DNA of 64,000 bases from Hypholoma sublateritium FD-334 SS-4 (GCA_000827495.1 KN817526.1:248001-312000); one strand, 5' to 3'; counted from the stretch's first letter, positions 21,985-32,476 are shown. Notes: a model not told the origin generated them from the letters alone. Translations and numbers: made by a program.

Positions 21985-22183
21985 TTTCAATAACAGTAAC
22001 ATCCTTGTTGTCGACTGGGGGTTGTTGTCTAAAGAAGGTAAAAAGGGATTATGTAGAACAGAGACTTTACAGACTTGTACAGAATACGATAGACGACAAA
22101 AGGTCGGAGACAGAAATAAAGCCGTTCACAACTAATCTACTTCCGTAGGAGCATACCACAAAGGTGGGCCAAGAGCTCCCATC
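21985..22183 (-). pseudogene. AF-4: C-terminal stub plus 3' flank of an AF copy
   Basis: The sequence matches the 3' flank and last ~12 codons of AF-9 (31640-31840): GACGACAAAAGGTCGGAGAC, CACAACTAATCTACTTCCGTAGG and GGAGCATACCACAA. At about 22183 it switches abruptly to the 3' flank of AF-2 type. It marks a recombination join, not a gene. Confidence 0.75.
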
Positions 22184-22327
22184 GGAACCTCTGATAGCTA
22201 CTGGCATAACGATAATACAGAATTTACGTCGAAAACGTGCTTCTACGTGGCGTTGATAATGGACAAGAAGGGATTCAAACTACGCGATGATGATAAAAAT
22301 TACAGCTGTCGGTGACCGACAATTCAT

Positions 22328-22991
22328 CTACTCCACAGGTATAAGCCACTCTGGCGCTCCAAGCGCTCCCATAGGAATACCGAGAACCCTGTGGATTAAC
22401 TCAATCTTCTTCATATTCCTCGTCGCCAGCCTTTCTTTCTTTGTCTCGTTCGAACCCAGTATCAGGGACTTTGAAGTGCATTTCCACTTCGTCCGGTTTC
22501 CATGTTCGTCGAGAAAGTGTGTGCGGACCGACCAGCATGATATCCCTCGTGGACCTAAAGTGTTAAGGACGTAGCTCCAGCCCTTGTCAGCGCGGTCCGT
22601 TGGTGATCCCTTGAGTTCCGGCAGGAGTTGCTGCGACTCCATCCAGTTCACGATGTCGGATATACGGAAGACATATCCGCAGACTCTGAGAGGAGTAGGT
22701 CTGCCGTTTGTTTGGGGCTCCCCTATGAGGCGCATTGCCGGGCGCAGTTTTATTTCCGTAGGCTCTGTAGCGTCCCAGGGACTCCGCAAGCCACCAGCGG
22801 CTGGAGTGGTGTCAGAGGGAGCAGGTCTCGAAACCGGGTCGTCCTGTGCTCTGTTCGTGTTTGGTCCGGTAAGATCAACTACGTAGGTCAGTTAGTGGCT
22901 CACCTCATTCTGTCATCCGAATCGTTCCTAGCGTCGAAGGACAATAAGAACATGTAGGTCTGGCGCAGTAGTAAACTCACTTTGAAGTCAT
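22328..22991 (-). CDS. AF-5: intact array-family protein, 185 aa
   Basis: Exons 22991-22981 (11 nt), 22927-22904 (24 nt) and 22850-22328 encode a protein starting MTSKNDSDDRMRAQDDPV. The Pro/Ala linker leads to SPWDATEPTEIKLRPAMRL and a core equal to AF-2 except between the GYVFR and WSYV motifs, where about eleven of thirty residues differ (ISDIVNWMESQQLLPELKGS here). The end is PEWLIPVE. Exons, introns and both flanks are close to AF-2, so the two arose by a recent duplication of roughly 0.9 kb. The central difference includes silent changes. No known domain recognised. Confidence 0.78.
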
Positions 22992-23100
22992 TTGTCGAGG
23001 TCGCTGCGTAATATGTAGGTTGGGCGTCGTAAAAGAGGGGGGGAGATTATGGTAGCGTAAGTGACCGTCTTTCATTTTAAGCATTTACATCAACAACGCG

Positions 23101-23106
23101 CACGTG
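23101..23106. promoter_or_regulatory. CACGTG box upstream of AF-5
   Basis: Hexamer 110 bp upstream of the start inside ACGCGCACGTGATATCAG, the same extended context as at AF-2. Confidence 0.5.
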
Positions 23107-23737
23107 ATATCAGTTTCAAATGTAGATATCTAATTTTATGCACGTAGCTGTGGCGCTTGTGTGGCCGAAGTCAAAAACAAAAAACAAACAAACATGATCT
23201 ACTACGAGTCCGGCCTTGTGGCTAACCTGTGCTACTCACTGACAGATAAGTATACTCCACACGATGGCCGCCAAATCTTGAAAGTTATCATTCAATTATG
23301 TGGCTGATGTAGCAAGTTGGTGAATCAGAGGTTCGGAGACGGAAGTTGTCACCACAGTGGCAAATTCTCTGGCCCGGGTCAGTAGCAAGCCGCAAGAGTG
23401 TGCCACTCAGAATTGAGATGCTGGCACCGTCCCCTGGAACCGGGACTTTGGTACCCGATATTTGCCCGATATGCATCTTTAAGATAACTGTCTGCCACCG
23501 TTTCCACCACGACGCAGCCTAACTGAACAGTGTTCAGGCAGTTACACAGAGTTACACTCGTTACATTGTATTCCCGCTCTCATTGTTTAGGCCACAACTA
23601 GGCGACAGCAACCGACTACTGGAGGAGAACCATGCGTCCGACCCCGTATAACTATATAAGGCCGTTCGTGAGGGTATTGAAAACAATATATTCCCCCCGT
23701 TGCAGACATATACTTCGCAGACCACAAATAATCCATC
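23107..23737. other. Spacer with promoter of the 23.7-kb gene
   Basis: No gene. ACTATATAAGG at about 23650 is a good TATA box some 85 bp upstream of the next ATG. Confidence 0.45.
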
Positions 23738-25192
23738 ATGTCCTCACCGATCCTACCTCCAAATTTTGATTATGAGCTTCCCGGAGACATAGCAAATCCA
23801 AATGCCCTGAAAGTTCGACACCGTATGCTGCAAGTGGGATATAGTCGGCGACTCAACCCGCGACTCTTGGAATACATCTTTTACGCACCATGGAACAATT
23901 TGTTCAGTTCTCTTGTGTACGACAACCCGGACTTTCTTCTAGTTCCCCAGCATGCCATCTACAGGGAGCGGGAGGATGAATCTTTGCCTGCCAAATCTAA
24001 TGTCTCTGCAATGACCAAGCCACTGGGACTCAAGAACCTTGATATAAGAACTCCCGACTTCGGTATTCTACGTGTAGCTGCAACTCCAGACAACGTCACA
24101 CCACCTTGGGATGAATTGTCTATTCAATCTCATTTCGTATGTCTCCTTTCAGAGATAAAGCGACCACCTTCTCGCGCCTTCTCCAGCCCAATACGCTTTA
24201 CAAAAAGCCTGTTGGCAAAACTCGATGCCGCCCAGTCTGAACTTTACCGCGCCGCCGCTATTCTATTTGCCAACACCAAACTTGATCATCCACCAAACAG
24301 TATTATTCTGGTTGCGGTCTCCGGGGAATGGTATGCATGGACAGAATTATTTCGCAGCCACTTTCCGGTTGAGATGGAATTCAGGAGAAATTGGTTCTTG
24401 AAAGTGTGGCCAACCCGTGATTTACATCTCAAACCTGGCAACCGGAAAAGGGCCAAAAAAACTCCTCAAATCCAGAAGATTGCTCAAGGCGAGGACGACA
24501 AAAACTTGGGTGCTGACAAGGACAAGAACATCAGTATCAATGACAAAGAGGACGGTTCAGACGAGGACGATGCTTCTGGAAAGGAGGAAGATGATTCCCC
24601 AAAGGAGAGAGATGATTTCGACGAGGCCGGAGACGATAACGACGAGAAGGAAGACGTTTCTGAAGTGGAAGACATTGCCGCTTTCGACGAAGACGGTTCT
24701 GACGAAGAAGATCCTAACAACAGAGAAAGCGAGGGCTTTGGCAACCAACATATCTTCGACAACTCGGAGTATCTTGATGACGAGTCTGTAGGTGAACGGC
24801 GGGCCTCGGATTCTGAATTTTCGGATGTAGAGATCGTTGAGAAGACCGAGATCACTGAGAAGCCCAAACCGCTTATCACGGAGTATCACCATAGTATTCT
24901 CGACTCGGAGGACCCGGATCTCGAACAGCTCAGAAACACAGAATACCAGACAATCTCGGAGAAGAGAGGGGAGCCTATCAAACTCGCTCAGGCCAAGTGG
25001 ACCAAAGCTATCCGTTTGGGCACGCCTGTCTCCAACCAACATTTAGCTGCCATCCGCGAAAGATTGGAGGCTATCAAGCCTAAGACGACGAGGAATGTGA
25101 CGAAGTCTAAAGCAACGGACTCAACAACGAAGCCCAAGGCAACGAGGTCTGAGACGAAGTCCAAACGGAGCCTAAGACCACGAACCCAGTAA
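23738..25192 (+). CDS. PD-(D/E)XK nuclease-like protein with acidic and basic tail, 484 aa
   Basis: An intronless frame inside an otherwise intron-rich region. Residues 20-230 look like a compact alpha/beta domain: helix LKVRHRMLQVGYSRRLNPRLLEYI, strand and motif TPDFGILRV (Asp107), then FVCLLSEIKRPPSR (Glu139, Lys141), helix with AAQSELYRAAAILFA, and strand SIILVAVSGEWYAW. The order PD...E-x-K fits the catalytic core of the PD-(D/E)XK nuclease superfamily. Residues 245-385 are extremely acidic (runs such as DGSDEDD, KEEDDSPKERDD). The last 60 residues are Lys/Thr-rich with KSKAT repeats. A TATA box lies 85 bp upstream. It may be a DNA-processing or defence-type protein carried by the island; superfamily is inferred from motif spacing only. 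Confidence 0.6.
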   Translation: MSSPILPPNFDYELPGDIANPNALKVRHRMLQVGYSRRLNPRLLEYIFYAPWNNLFSSLVYDNPDFLLVPQHAIYREREDESLPAKSNVSAMTKPLGLKNLDIRTPDFGILRVAATPDNVTPPWDELSIQSHFVCLLSEIKRPPSRAFSSPIRFTKSLLAKLDAAQSELYRAAAILFANTKLDHPPNSIILVAVSGEWYAWTELFRSHFPVEMEFRRNWFLKVWPTRDLHLKPGNRKRAKKTPQIQKIAQGEDDKNLGADKDKNISINDKEDGSDEDDASGKEEDDSPKERDDFDEAGDDNDEKEDVSEVEDIAAFDEDGSDEEDPNNRESEGFGNQHIFDNSEYLDDESVGERRASDSEFSDVEIVEKTEITEKPKPLITEYHHSILDSEDPDLEQLRNTEYQTISEKRGEPIKLAQAKWTKAIRLGTPVSNQHLAAIRERLEAIKPKTTRNVTKSKATDSTTKPKATRSETKSKRSLRPRTQ

Positions 25193-25904
25193 GACAATCG
25201 GAGGGTCATTGAGCTATCATGTCGTACTATTCGCTGCTTGAGCGGATTGTGTCGTGTCGTAGGAAATGAGTGAAACAATCAGTAATCGAAAATTGTGTTT
25301 GAACTTGTAAAATGGGGCATACTTTGAATTAGTACGCGAAACGAGATTGAATGGAAGCGGATGTTGAGAGACGTCATCTCGCCGTCTCGGTTTTGTTGAG
25401 TTACCTGCCGTCAGTGCTTAGCGTTCAGAGACAAAAGTACTTCAGTACTTACCCAAGTCGTATTCACACCATGCCCTTCACCTGCTTCACTTCTCATCGA
25501 TCGCCACGGTCGCGACAGGTGGGACGGCCACCACGCATGCATATACGCGGCGTGGCTTACTGCAAGATGCGCGGCACGAGAGTAAATATTATGCGCACGC
25601 GCGCACGTACGATGCGTTGTCCGAGCGTTGACAAGGCCAGGGCCGGGGAAGAGGTGAGCCCGCACGGGGCGCAAGGTTGTAGCATAGTGGAATAGGGGGA
25701 GAATAGGATGTGCTGTGCGAGGTGCACGCCGCAGACATGGCCCCGGACGATGTTGGGAGTTCGGATCACCGCCCGGGCCATCACCGCTCCCCGCCTGCGT
25801 TTCTCTTCCCGCCACGACCATCCTACGAGCAGATATAGGACACCAACGGCGCACTCAGAGGCATTTAGGGACCATCTACGGTGCGCATCCCATCAAAATC
25901 AACT
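25193..25904. other. Spacer, no supported gene
   Basis: Overlapping short frames on both strands without splice logic or motifs. Confidence 0.45.
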
Positions 25905-25906
25905 TA

Positions 25907-26911
25907 TGGCAGTTATACTGTGCAATAATAAAATTTCTACGCACCTTGCTAAAATCAGGACATTTCACGCACATAGGACCGTTTTTGTATGGATATCACA
26001 CCACTTTCTGACTTTTCAGGAATTTCAGAACACGTTGATAGAGAGTTCAAATGTGGTGCACGCATTTCTAGCTTATCAGTTTCCTCTGCGCAAGTGCGGC
26101 GTTCTGGCCAAAAAATTGTGCACACGCAAGGTACACGTCGAGAAAATACTACACGCGCACGCCGACCTGGATGGGCTTGTTTGGCATATCCTTTAGCCAA
26201 GCCGTCATTCGGCCAATTTCGGCAGAACTGTCAGTCCTTCCAGTCCGCCACCCATTCCTCGTCCCGCGGACCACCTTCGCACCCATTGTAAAGGATTTCC
26301 ACAACATTCTCATACCTTTTGTTATACTTCTGCTCTCCACTCATGAATCTGCCTCAATCTGGACCACCAGGTGGACAGGAATAGATGAAAGGATAATTCC
26401 NATGCAATTCCAATGCCNGTTTCCNGGTGCTTAGCAGCATCCCTGGTGCGCCGCCCGCCCAGGATCAGACTTCACNGATCAGGCAGGAGCTTAGAGTACC
26501 AGCGTCAGCTCAGGTATACTTTCGGGCGGGGTGAGCACTGTCGGCAATGTCGACGACCGGTGCTGGCTGGAGAAACGATGTTGCTCGCCCCGCATGCCGA
26601 AGGTCGATCTCAGATGCCGTTCAGATGGCTGTGACAAATAAAGCCAAAACATTGAATTTTATTTTTCGTCAGTCCGTATTGTCATGAAAACGCCAGTGAT
26701 TTTTGTGCGAAACTGCATTCAAGATCTTGGGGTGTGTGCATATTTGCAGAGCAATGGGCGTAGGTCTTGAGCAGACGTGTGTGTAACTTATTTTCCGCGT
26801 GCGCGCAACTTGTGCGCCAACTTTCATGCGCGCGCATATATGAATATGTGTGCGTATACACAAATAAACGTGCGTGAAAAGTGTAATACTTTCTGCACAG
26901 TATAACTGCCA
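25907..26911. mobile_element. 1-kb TA-flanked element, copy A
   Basis: Ends are TGGCAGTTATACTGTGCA (25907) and its exact reverse complement at 26911, flanked by TA (25905-25906; 26912-26913). The interior matches the copy at 37047-38015 in inverted orientation at both ends. Frames inside are short and broken, so no transposase is seen. Four ambiguous bases (26401, 26418, 26425, 26476) fall in it. TA duplication suggests Tc1/mariner-type mobilisation. Confidence 0.85.
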
Positions 26912-27150
26912 TATCAACTCAGTAGTTTCTACGCTGCGCCCTTTTCCCTGCTAACGCTGGTGAACAACGCTCTTGACGCACCAATCCGCGGCCCATCGGC
27001 CCCTCGTCTCCTCGTGCTCGCCTTCAGTCATCTCCCAGCCACCTCTCTAGACTCTACTGCCCGCCCGCTCCGAGAGGAATTGACGAGGACGTTGCAATAA
27101 CCCATCTTTTCTGTTCAAATTCACTTTGGAGAGTCACTACAGACTTTTCA

Positions 27151-27590
27151 GGTGATACTGTCTACCACCGGACAGAGTGTATCACGCGTGCCTCCTCGTT
27201 CCAAAGGCCCGCGCTTTGTAACAATGTCTGCGTACTCCTCACCGACCTTCTGCTCGAGATCCCACCGTCAAATAGAAGGCTCGCGTTGATATCATGTCCG
27301 TCCGCGCGCCGTCGTCTTGCCGTTCATGACGTGCTCCTGTGTCTCTTGCTTCGCCGAATGTATATCCACTTTCCCCTCGCCTTCCTGCAGATCAGTTGGT
27401 ACTTCCATTTTCGTTGCTCGCGTCGGCTTCTTCGTCCTCTGAATCGTCGCAGTACTGCGTCCCGACGGCTCAGGCCCCGCTGTCATCTATCTGATACCTT
27501 ATCGATATTTATGTCTGTGCGCTCCTCGCTGTTCACCGCTAGCTCAAGACATGTTTCCGATTAATACCTGCAAAGTAGCGTCACAAATAC
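27151..27590. repeat. Degenerate duplicated block 1
   Basis: Shares long diverged similarity with 29530-29980 (TCAGGTGATACTG, TATCATGTCCGTCCGC, CTTTCCCCTCGCC, ATGTCTGTGCGCTCCTCGCTGTTCACCG). Lies between the TA element and AF-6. Non-coding as far as seen. Confidence 0.65.
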
Positions 27591-27617
27591 ATATGTTGAT
27601 GGTCATACGACATTTGT

Positions 27618-28286
27618 CTATTCCGCGGGAGCGTACCACAGAGGGGGACCAAGTACTCCCATCGGAATCCTGAGTACTCTGTGAATCAATTCTATCTTCT
27701 TCATGTTCCTCGTAGCAGCGCGTTCCTTCTTCGTCTCATTGGAGCCAAGTATCAGGGACTTCTCCGCACATTTGCCTTTCCTTGACTGTCGTCCATCTTT
27801 GTGGATGACAGGCGCGCGGACAAACCAGCACGATACTCCAAGTGGGCCTAACTGGTTGACAATGTGACCCCAGCCGCAATCTTCGCGGTTCGATCGGGGA
27901 CCTTTGTAGTTGAGCAATAATCCTTGTGAATCCATCCAACTCATGATATCGTCGTGACGAAAGACATATCCACACAATCTGAGCGGAGCGGGCTTGCCAT
28001 TGTTTTGGAGTTCGCCAACAAGGCGTACTGGACGGTGTAGCTGTATTTCCACAGGTTCGGTTGCATTCCAGGCACTTGGGGTACCGTTATACGCCGGAGT
28101 GGTATCAAAGAGATATATTTCCGAGTCCAGGTTGTTCTCCGATCTGTTAGCGTTCGGTTAGAAACAAAAAACGAGTTTGCTGAGTGGCTTACCTTATTTT
28201 GACATTGGTGTCAATGCTGATAGAACAAAAAGAAACCATTAGCGCATGAAAATATAGAGCAACATAAAACCATACTTTGGATCCAT
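27618..28286 (-). CDS. AF-6: intact array-family protein, 186 aa
   Basis: Exons 28286-28276 (11 nt), 28216-28193 (24 nt) and 28143-27618. The protein starts MDPNIDTNVKIRSENNLD and belongs to a second subgroup, with linker TTPAYNGTPSAWNATEPVEI, core RLVGELQNNGKPAPLRLCGY, RHDDIMSWMDSQGLLLNYKG, DCGWGHIVNQLGPLGVSCW, VRAPVIHKDG and SLILGSNETKKERAATRNMK, ending GPPLWYAPAE. Against the first subgroup the VIHKDG segment and the GPPLWYAP ending are distinctive. Splice sites are GT-AG throughout (GTATGG, GTAAGC). No known domain, signal peptide or membrane segment. Confidence 0.77.
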
Positions 28287-28397
28287 TTGTTGAATGTGGC
28301 TTTGTGGTGAAGGCTGCGACTCGGAAGCAGATGTATAACCTACCGTAGACTATAGTCTATTAGCGATTGAAGTTAATGCAAAGCCCCCGTTTCTGTG

Positions 28398-28403
28398 CAC
28401 GTG
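28398..28403. promoter_or_regulatory. CACGTG box upstream of AF-6
   Basis: Hexamer 112 bp upstream of the AF-6 start within GTGCACGTGAAAG. Confidence 0.45.
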
Positions 28404-29529
28404 AAAGAACGTCAAGTTCGGGACAATGTCCGAGAATTGAAGGGATGGACTCAGAGGCTCAGAGCGCGGCGTTGAGTCTTCGCTAGTCACTGTTATTTCG
28501 ATGGCGGTGCGAACCAAGAGGGCGCGCGGCACGAGCGTTAATTGAATTTGAGCGTGGGAACTACAGTTACATAAACACGTGACAGAATTTACCTGTGTCT
28601 GACTCTCTACTCATTTTTCCTTGCCTCGCGTTGACCAATCCTCGAACCTCACTTGAATCTCGCCGTCCTGCAGGCTGCGAGTAACGTTCTTGCCAATCCG
28701 CAGACGGGTGATGTAAAATTATAACCGCTCCTCTCTTCTCTTGCCGCTCAGGATACACTGCGAACACAACAACTTGCGTCAAGCTTCAATCAGGCTTGCG
28801 CCGACATCTATGTCTGCTCGCCCCTTTCTGTCTCAGCGCCGCTACGTTGCTTGCGCTGGCTTCCTTTTCTGCCCGGTATTGCGACCCAAGAGCCCCAACC
28901 GCTACTGAATACTGCTGCGATCCATGTTTGCCCGCTCTTCGCTGTACTGACGCTCGAGATGTACCGCGGTTCACAATCAATACCTACGTTAACATCGATA
29001 CCCGCCTGTCCTATTATTCAAGAGATCGACTAAACCTCCGCGTTTGACAATACTGGTCGTTTTCCGGCGTCCTGCTGTCCGGGACGGTGTTCGGGATTCT
29101 CACCTTGTGCTCATGTTCAAGGAAAGCTTTCCATCGCTGTCGCTTCCTGTTCAACGTTTCAACATCGTGTCTCCCGTTTCTATCCGTACTTGCCCGCCAT
29201 CAACATTTCCTGTCTGTGCGTACCTTTCTAACAGCACCGGCCCTCTTTGCATCCGCAGCGCGTGATCGAGCCACAAATTGGGGTGGCATTTCATGCAGCC
29301 CGGGCCAATCATGAAATTACTGTATGTGTCCCTCGTTCTGGTACTTTCGCTCGTACTGTCTTCCGAGCGGCCACTATGTACGCCAAAAATTACAAATGTT
29401 GAAGCTCAAGATGAAGAGTCTCGTGCTCTTACAAAAAGGGTCAATAGGGGTTTTTAAAGTTGGTGCAACAACTTCCGAGGTTTTCTCTTTTTATGTTCAG
29501 GTCCTTTTTACAAATTCGCCGAAGATTTT
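28404..29529. other. Spacer with decayed repeat text
   Basis: No intact gene. Recurring phrases (ATGTCTGCTCGCC, CATCGTGTCTCCC) look like older copies of the degenerate blocks described at 27.2 and 29.6 kb. Confidence 0.4.
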
Positions 29530-29980
29530 TCAGGTGATACTGATACCGTCTACTGGAAACAGAGCATCGCGCCTACCACCTCGTTCTGAAGGCCCGCCCT
29601 TGTTGAAAACTATCTCTGCGTACTGCTTGCCAACCTTCCGCTTGGGATTCTGCTGTCAATTCGGAGGCTCGCGCTGATTATCATGTCCGTCCGCTCGTCG
29701 TCGACTTGCGATGCAGGACGCGATCCTGTGGCTGTTGCTTCGTCGAATGTACGTCCGCTTTCCCCTCGCCGTCCTGCCGGTCAGTTCACACTTCCGTTTC
29801 CGTTGCCCGCGTCGCATCATCAACCCTCTAAATCTGTTGCTCACGTCGGCTTCTTCGTCCTCTAGAGTGTCGCAGTCCTGCTTCCCCGACGGCTCAGCTG
29901 CCAATATCTATGTCTGTGCGCTCCTCGCTGTTCACCGGTCGCTCAAGGCGCGTTGTCGATCAATACCTGCATTAATAACA
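29530..29980. repeat. Degenerate duplicated block 2
   Basis: Same order of motifs as 27151-27590, diverged by many substitutions and small indels. Confidence 0.65.
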
Positions 29981-30089
29981 ACGTCTGCGTTCCCCTTGCT
30001 TCCCTACTGCTCAAGAGGCGATGTTTTGAAAGTTCATGTTTGCAGCCATGTGCTAGAGGCGAAGGAGTAACCCAGGATCCTGCTTCCAG

Positions 30090-30345
30090 ACCGGAAGCAC
30101 GCGTTTATGTTCATCTCCGCCCGTTCCTAGCCGTCTTGCCCTCCAGTCCGTGCTCCTGTGGCGGTTGCTCGCGGCGAATCTATGTCCGCTTGCTCTCGCA
30201 TTCATGCCATATGGAACATACTGCCGTTACCGTTTCTCGCGCCCGATCGTCGCAGGTCTAGCACACCGACCGCTCAGGGCCCGCTGTCACTGACACTCTT
30301 GTCGATATTCATGTCTGTGGGAGCCCCATCGAAGCTCAGATCTAA
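30090..30345. repeat. Degenerate duplicated block 3
   Basis: A third, shorter version of the same block (GCTCCTGTGGCGGTTGCTCG, GCTCAGGGCCCGCTGTCA, CGATATTCATGTCTGTG), ending at the AF-7 fragment. The block therefore travels with AF copies as their 3' flank. Confidence 0.6.
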
Positions 30346-30367
30346 TCCTTCACAACGGAGTCTATCT

Positions 30368-30557
30368 ACGTACCTCAGGATATCGCCTCGACGGAAGACA
30401 TACCCGCACAATTTGAGTGGCGTCAGTGTGCCGTTCTTTCGCCGTTCCCCGACCAAGCGAATTGACCGGTGCAGCTCGATTCCAACTGGAGCAGTCGCGT
30501 CCCAGGGGTTCGGAGCATTACCCGATGTGAAGTCACTTTGCGATCCGTTCCCTGAAA
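30368..30557 (-). pseudogene. AF-7: N-terminal fragment of the AF family
   Basis: The minus strand reads NPWDATAPVGIELHRSIRL, VGERRKNGTLTPLKLCGYVF and RRGDILR, then similarity stops at about 30368. The C-terminal two thirds are absent and no 11-nt or 24-nt exons are found upstream. TTTCAG lies directly before the first matching codons, a possible relic of the exon-3 acceptor. A truncated duplicate. Confidence 0.75.
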
Positions 30558-30836
30558 TATCGATGGCCGACTGTCAACAAATTTCTGACCTGCGCTGAGC
30601 TGCAGCTCTTTCTGATACCTGAGAGTAGATGGCCAGTGTGATATAGTCGCGCCTAAGTTGCCAAGACCGATATCATGTTGTCCAACAACCTCTTGCCTGC
30701 GGTGACGCTTCGATAACAGCATCCCTGTCGACAACGAGTTCTGATGTGCCATCTTTACAAAATTGTTCAGAAGGGAGAATTTTATCATACTTATACAGAA
30801 CATCATACACGACCAAAAATACAAGACCTTCCATAA

Positions 30837-31396
30837 CTACACAGATATATATGCGCAATTCGCATACCACAGTGGAGGGCCAAGAATTCCCATCGGAATC
30901 TTGAGAACCTTGTGAATCATTTCTATCTTCTTCATATTTCGTGTAGCGGCGCGCTCCTTCTTCGTCTCGTTCGAGCCAAGTATTATGGCCAACTCCGCGC
31001 ATTTTCTCTTCTTTGACGGATGTCCGTCAGCGTGGATTACAGGTGCGCGGACCGGCCTATAGATTATTCCATGAGGGTGTAATGCATGGACTATGCCACC
31101 CCAGCCGCAGTCTATGCGATTAAAAGAGGGGCCATCATAGTCGATCATTAGTCCTTGAGAGTCCATCCAGCTCAGGATATCGTCGTGATGGAAGACATAT
31201 CCACACAGTTTGAGGGGGGTAAGCGTGCCGTTGTCTTGACGTTCTCCTACGAGGTGTATTGATCGGTGCAGCTGTAATTCAACAGGCTCGGTGGCATTCC
31301 AAGCATTCGGGGTACCGTTATATGCGGGAGTGGTCCGTGTATCCGAGTCCAGTACACATGAGCATAATTCAAGTAAGGCACGTACTTCGAATCCAT
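30837..31396 (-). pseudogene. AF-8: array-family copy lacking exon 2
   Basis: Exon 1 (31396-31386, ATGGATTCGAA then GTACGT) is preserved, but the rest of intron 1, exon 2, intron 2 and the first ~13 nt of exon 3 are deleted. The exon-3 homology starts at about 31352. The authentic ATG is therefore out of frame with exon 3. From there the core is otherwise open: NAWNATEPVELQLHRSIHL, LCGYVFHHDDILSWMDSQGL, DCGWGGIVHALHPHGIIY, IILGSNETKKERAATRNMKK, ending PPLWYANCAYISV with an altered last seven residues. Translation from a downstream or non-ATG start cannot be excluded. No CACGTG box is found upstream, unlike the intact genes. Confidence 0.7.
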
Positions 31397-31797
31397 TTGC
31401 CGACACTGAGAACTGCTCGGTGAATATTTGGTAGTGGGACCTCGGCGAAGGGATGAGCGGGTACTTAAGGGAAGCCGCTTTAACCGCTTAGCGCACCTCA
31501 AGCGGCTGCGCAACTTGAGTTGCTCGCCAGTGGCCACTGGCCAGTTAAACCTGCCACATATTGTCAGTCACTACTACTCTCTACCACAGGAGTATTTTGA
31601 CAGTGGCTGCCACCAGATATGCACTTCCAAGTTCTCGGAGTGGACTGACATCCTTGTTGTCAACTAGGGGTTCTTAGGGCTCATCTTTCTAAAGGGGGTC
31701 GAAAGGGATTATTTAGAACAGAAATTTTACATACTTGTACAGAATATGATAAACGACAAAAGGTCGGAGACAGAGATAAGAATATGGTCGTTCACAA
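31397..31797. other. Spacer between AF-8 and AF-9
   Basis: Positions 31640-31797 are the 3' flank of AF-9 and recur at 21985-22140. Confidence 0.5.
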
Positions 31798-32476
31798 CTA
31801 ATATACTTCCGTAGGAGCATACCACAATGGTGGGCCAAGAGCTCCCATCGGAATCTTGAGGACTCGATGAATCAATTCTATCTTCATCATATTTCGCGTA
31901 GCGTCCCGTTCTTTCTTCGTTTCATTTGAGCCAAGTATCAGGGCCATCTGCGGACACTTTTTTTTCAATAGATGACCATCTCTGTGGATCACAGGCGCAA
32001 AGACCATCCTGTAATATATCCCATGAGGGTATAAAGCGTTGACAATGCGACCCCAGCCGCAGTCTACGCGGTTGAATGAGGGCCCAACATAGTCGATCAT
32101 TAATCCTCGGGAGTCCATCCAGTCCAAGATATCGTCAAGACGAAAGATATATCCGCACAACTTGAGAGGCGTAGGTCTGCCAGTGCTTTGCTTTTCCCCT
32201 ACGAGGCGTATCGGATGGTGGAGTTGTAGTTCGACAGGCTCAGTGGCATTCCAGGCACTGGGGGTACCATTATACGCTGGAGTAGTCCTGGTGAGAATTT
32301 TATTTTTATTGGAGACCCGATCATTCTCCGGTCTGTTCGTAGTCAGTCATGAACGATCAAATACAGAGTGAACGGGTGGCTCACTTCAAGGCGTTATTGG
32401 CATCAATGCTAGAGCTAAACAACAACTTTCAGAACGTACAAGCCTGGATCAAGGAAGAGACGTACTTTGCATCCAT
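31798..32476 (-). CDS. AF-9: intact array-family protein, 189 aa
   Basis: Exons 32476-32466 (11 nt), 32408-32385 (24 nt) and 32332-31798. The protein starts MDANIDANNALKPENDRV, has linker TTPAYNGTPSAWNATEPVEL, core RLVGEKQSTGRPTPLKLCGY, LDDILDWMDSRGLMIDYVG, DCGWGRIVNALYPHGIYY, VFAPVIHRDG and ALILGSNETKKERDATRNMM, and ends GPPLWYAPTEVY. It groups with AF-6 and AF-8. This is the array member nearest the promoter-proximal (right) end. Constraint is suggested by intact frames at all three exons despite large sequence distance from AF-2. Function unknown. Confidence 0.77.

Larger units (their letters stand above)
22180..23110. repeat. Segmental duplication unit, copy B (AF-5 unit)
   Basis: Second copy of the unit at 19205-20150. 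Its left edge is joined to a fragment of AF-9 type, so the duplication breakpoint is visible near 22183. Confidence 0.8.

Noticed and set aside
25955..26434. Transposase ORF inside the 1-kb TA element
   Set aside because: Frames are short, shared on both strands, and the homologous copy at 37.6-38.0 kb does not preserve any one frame.
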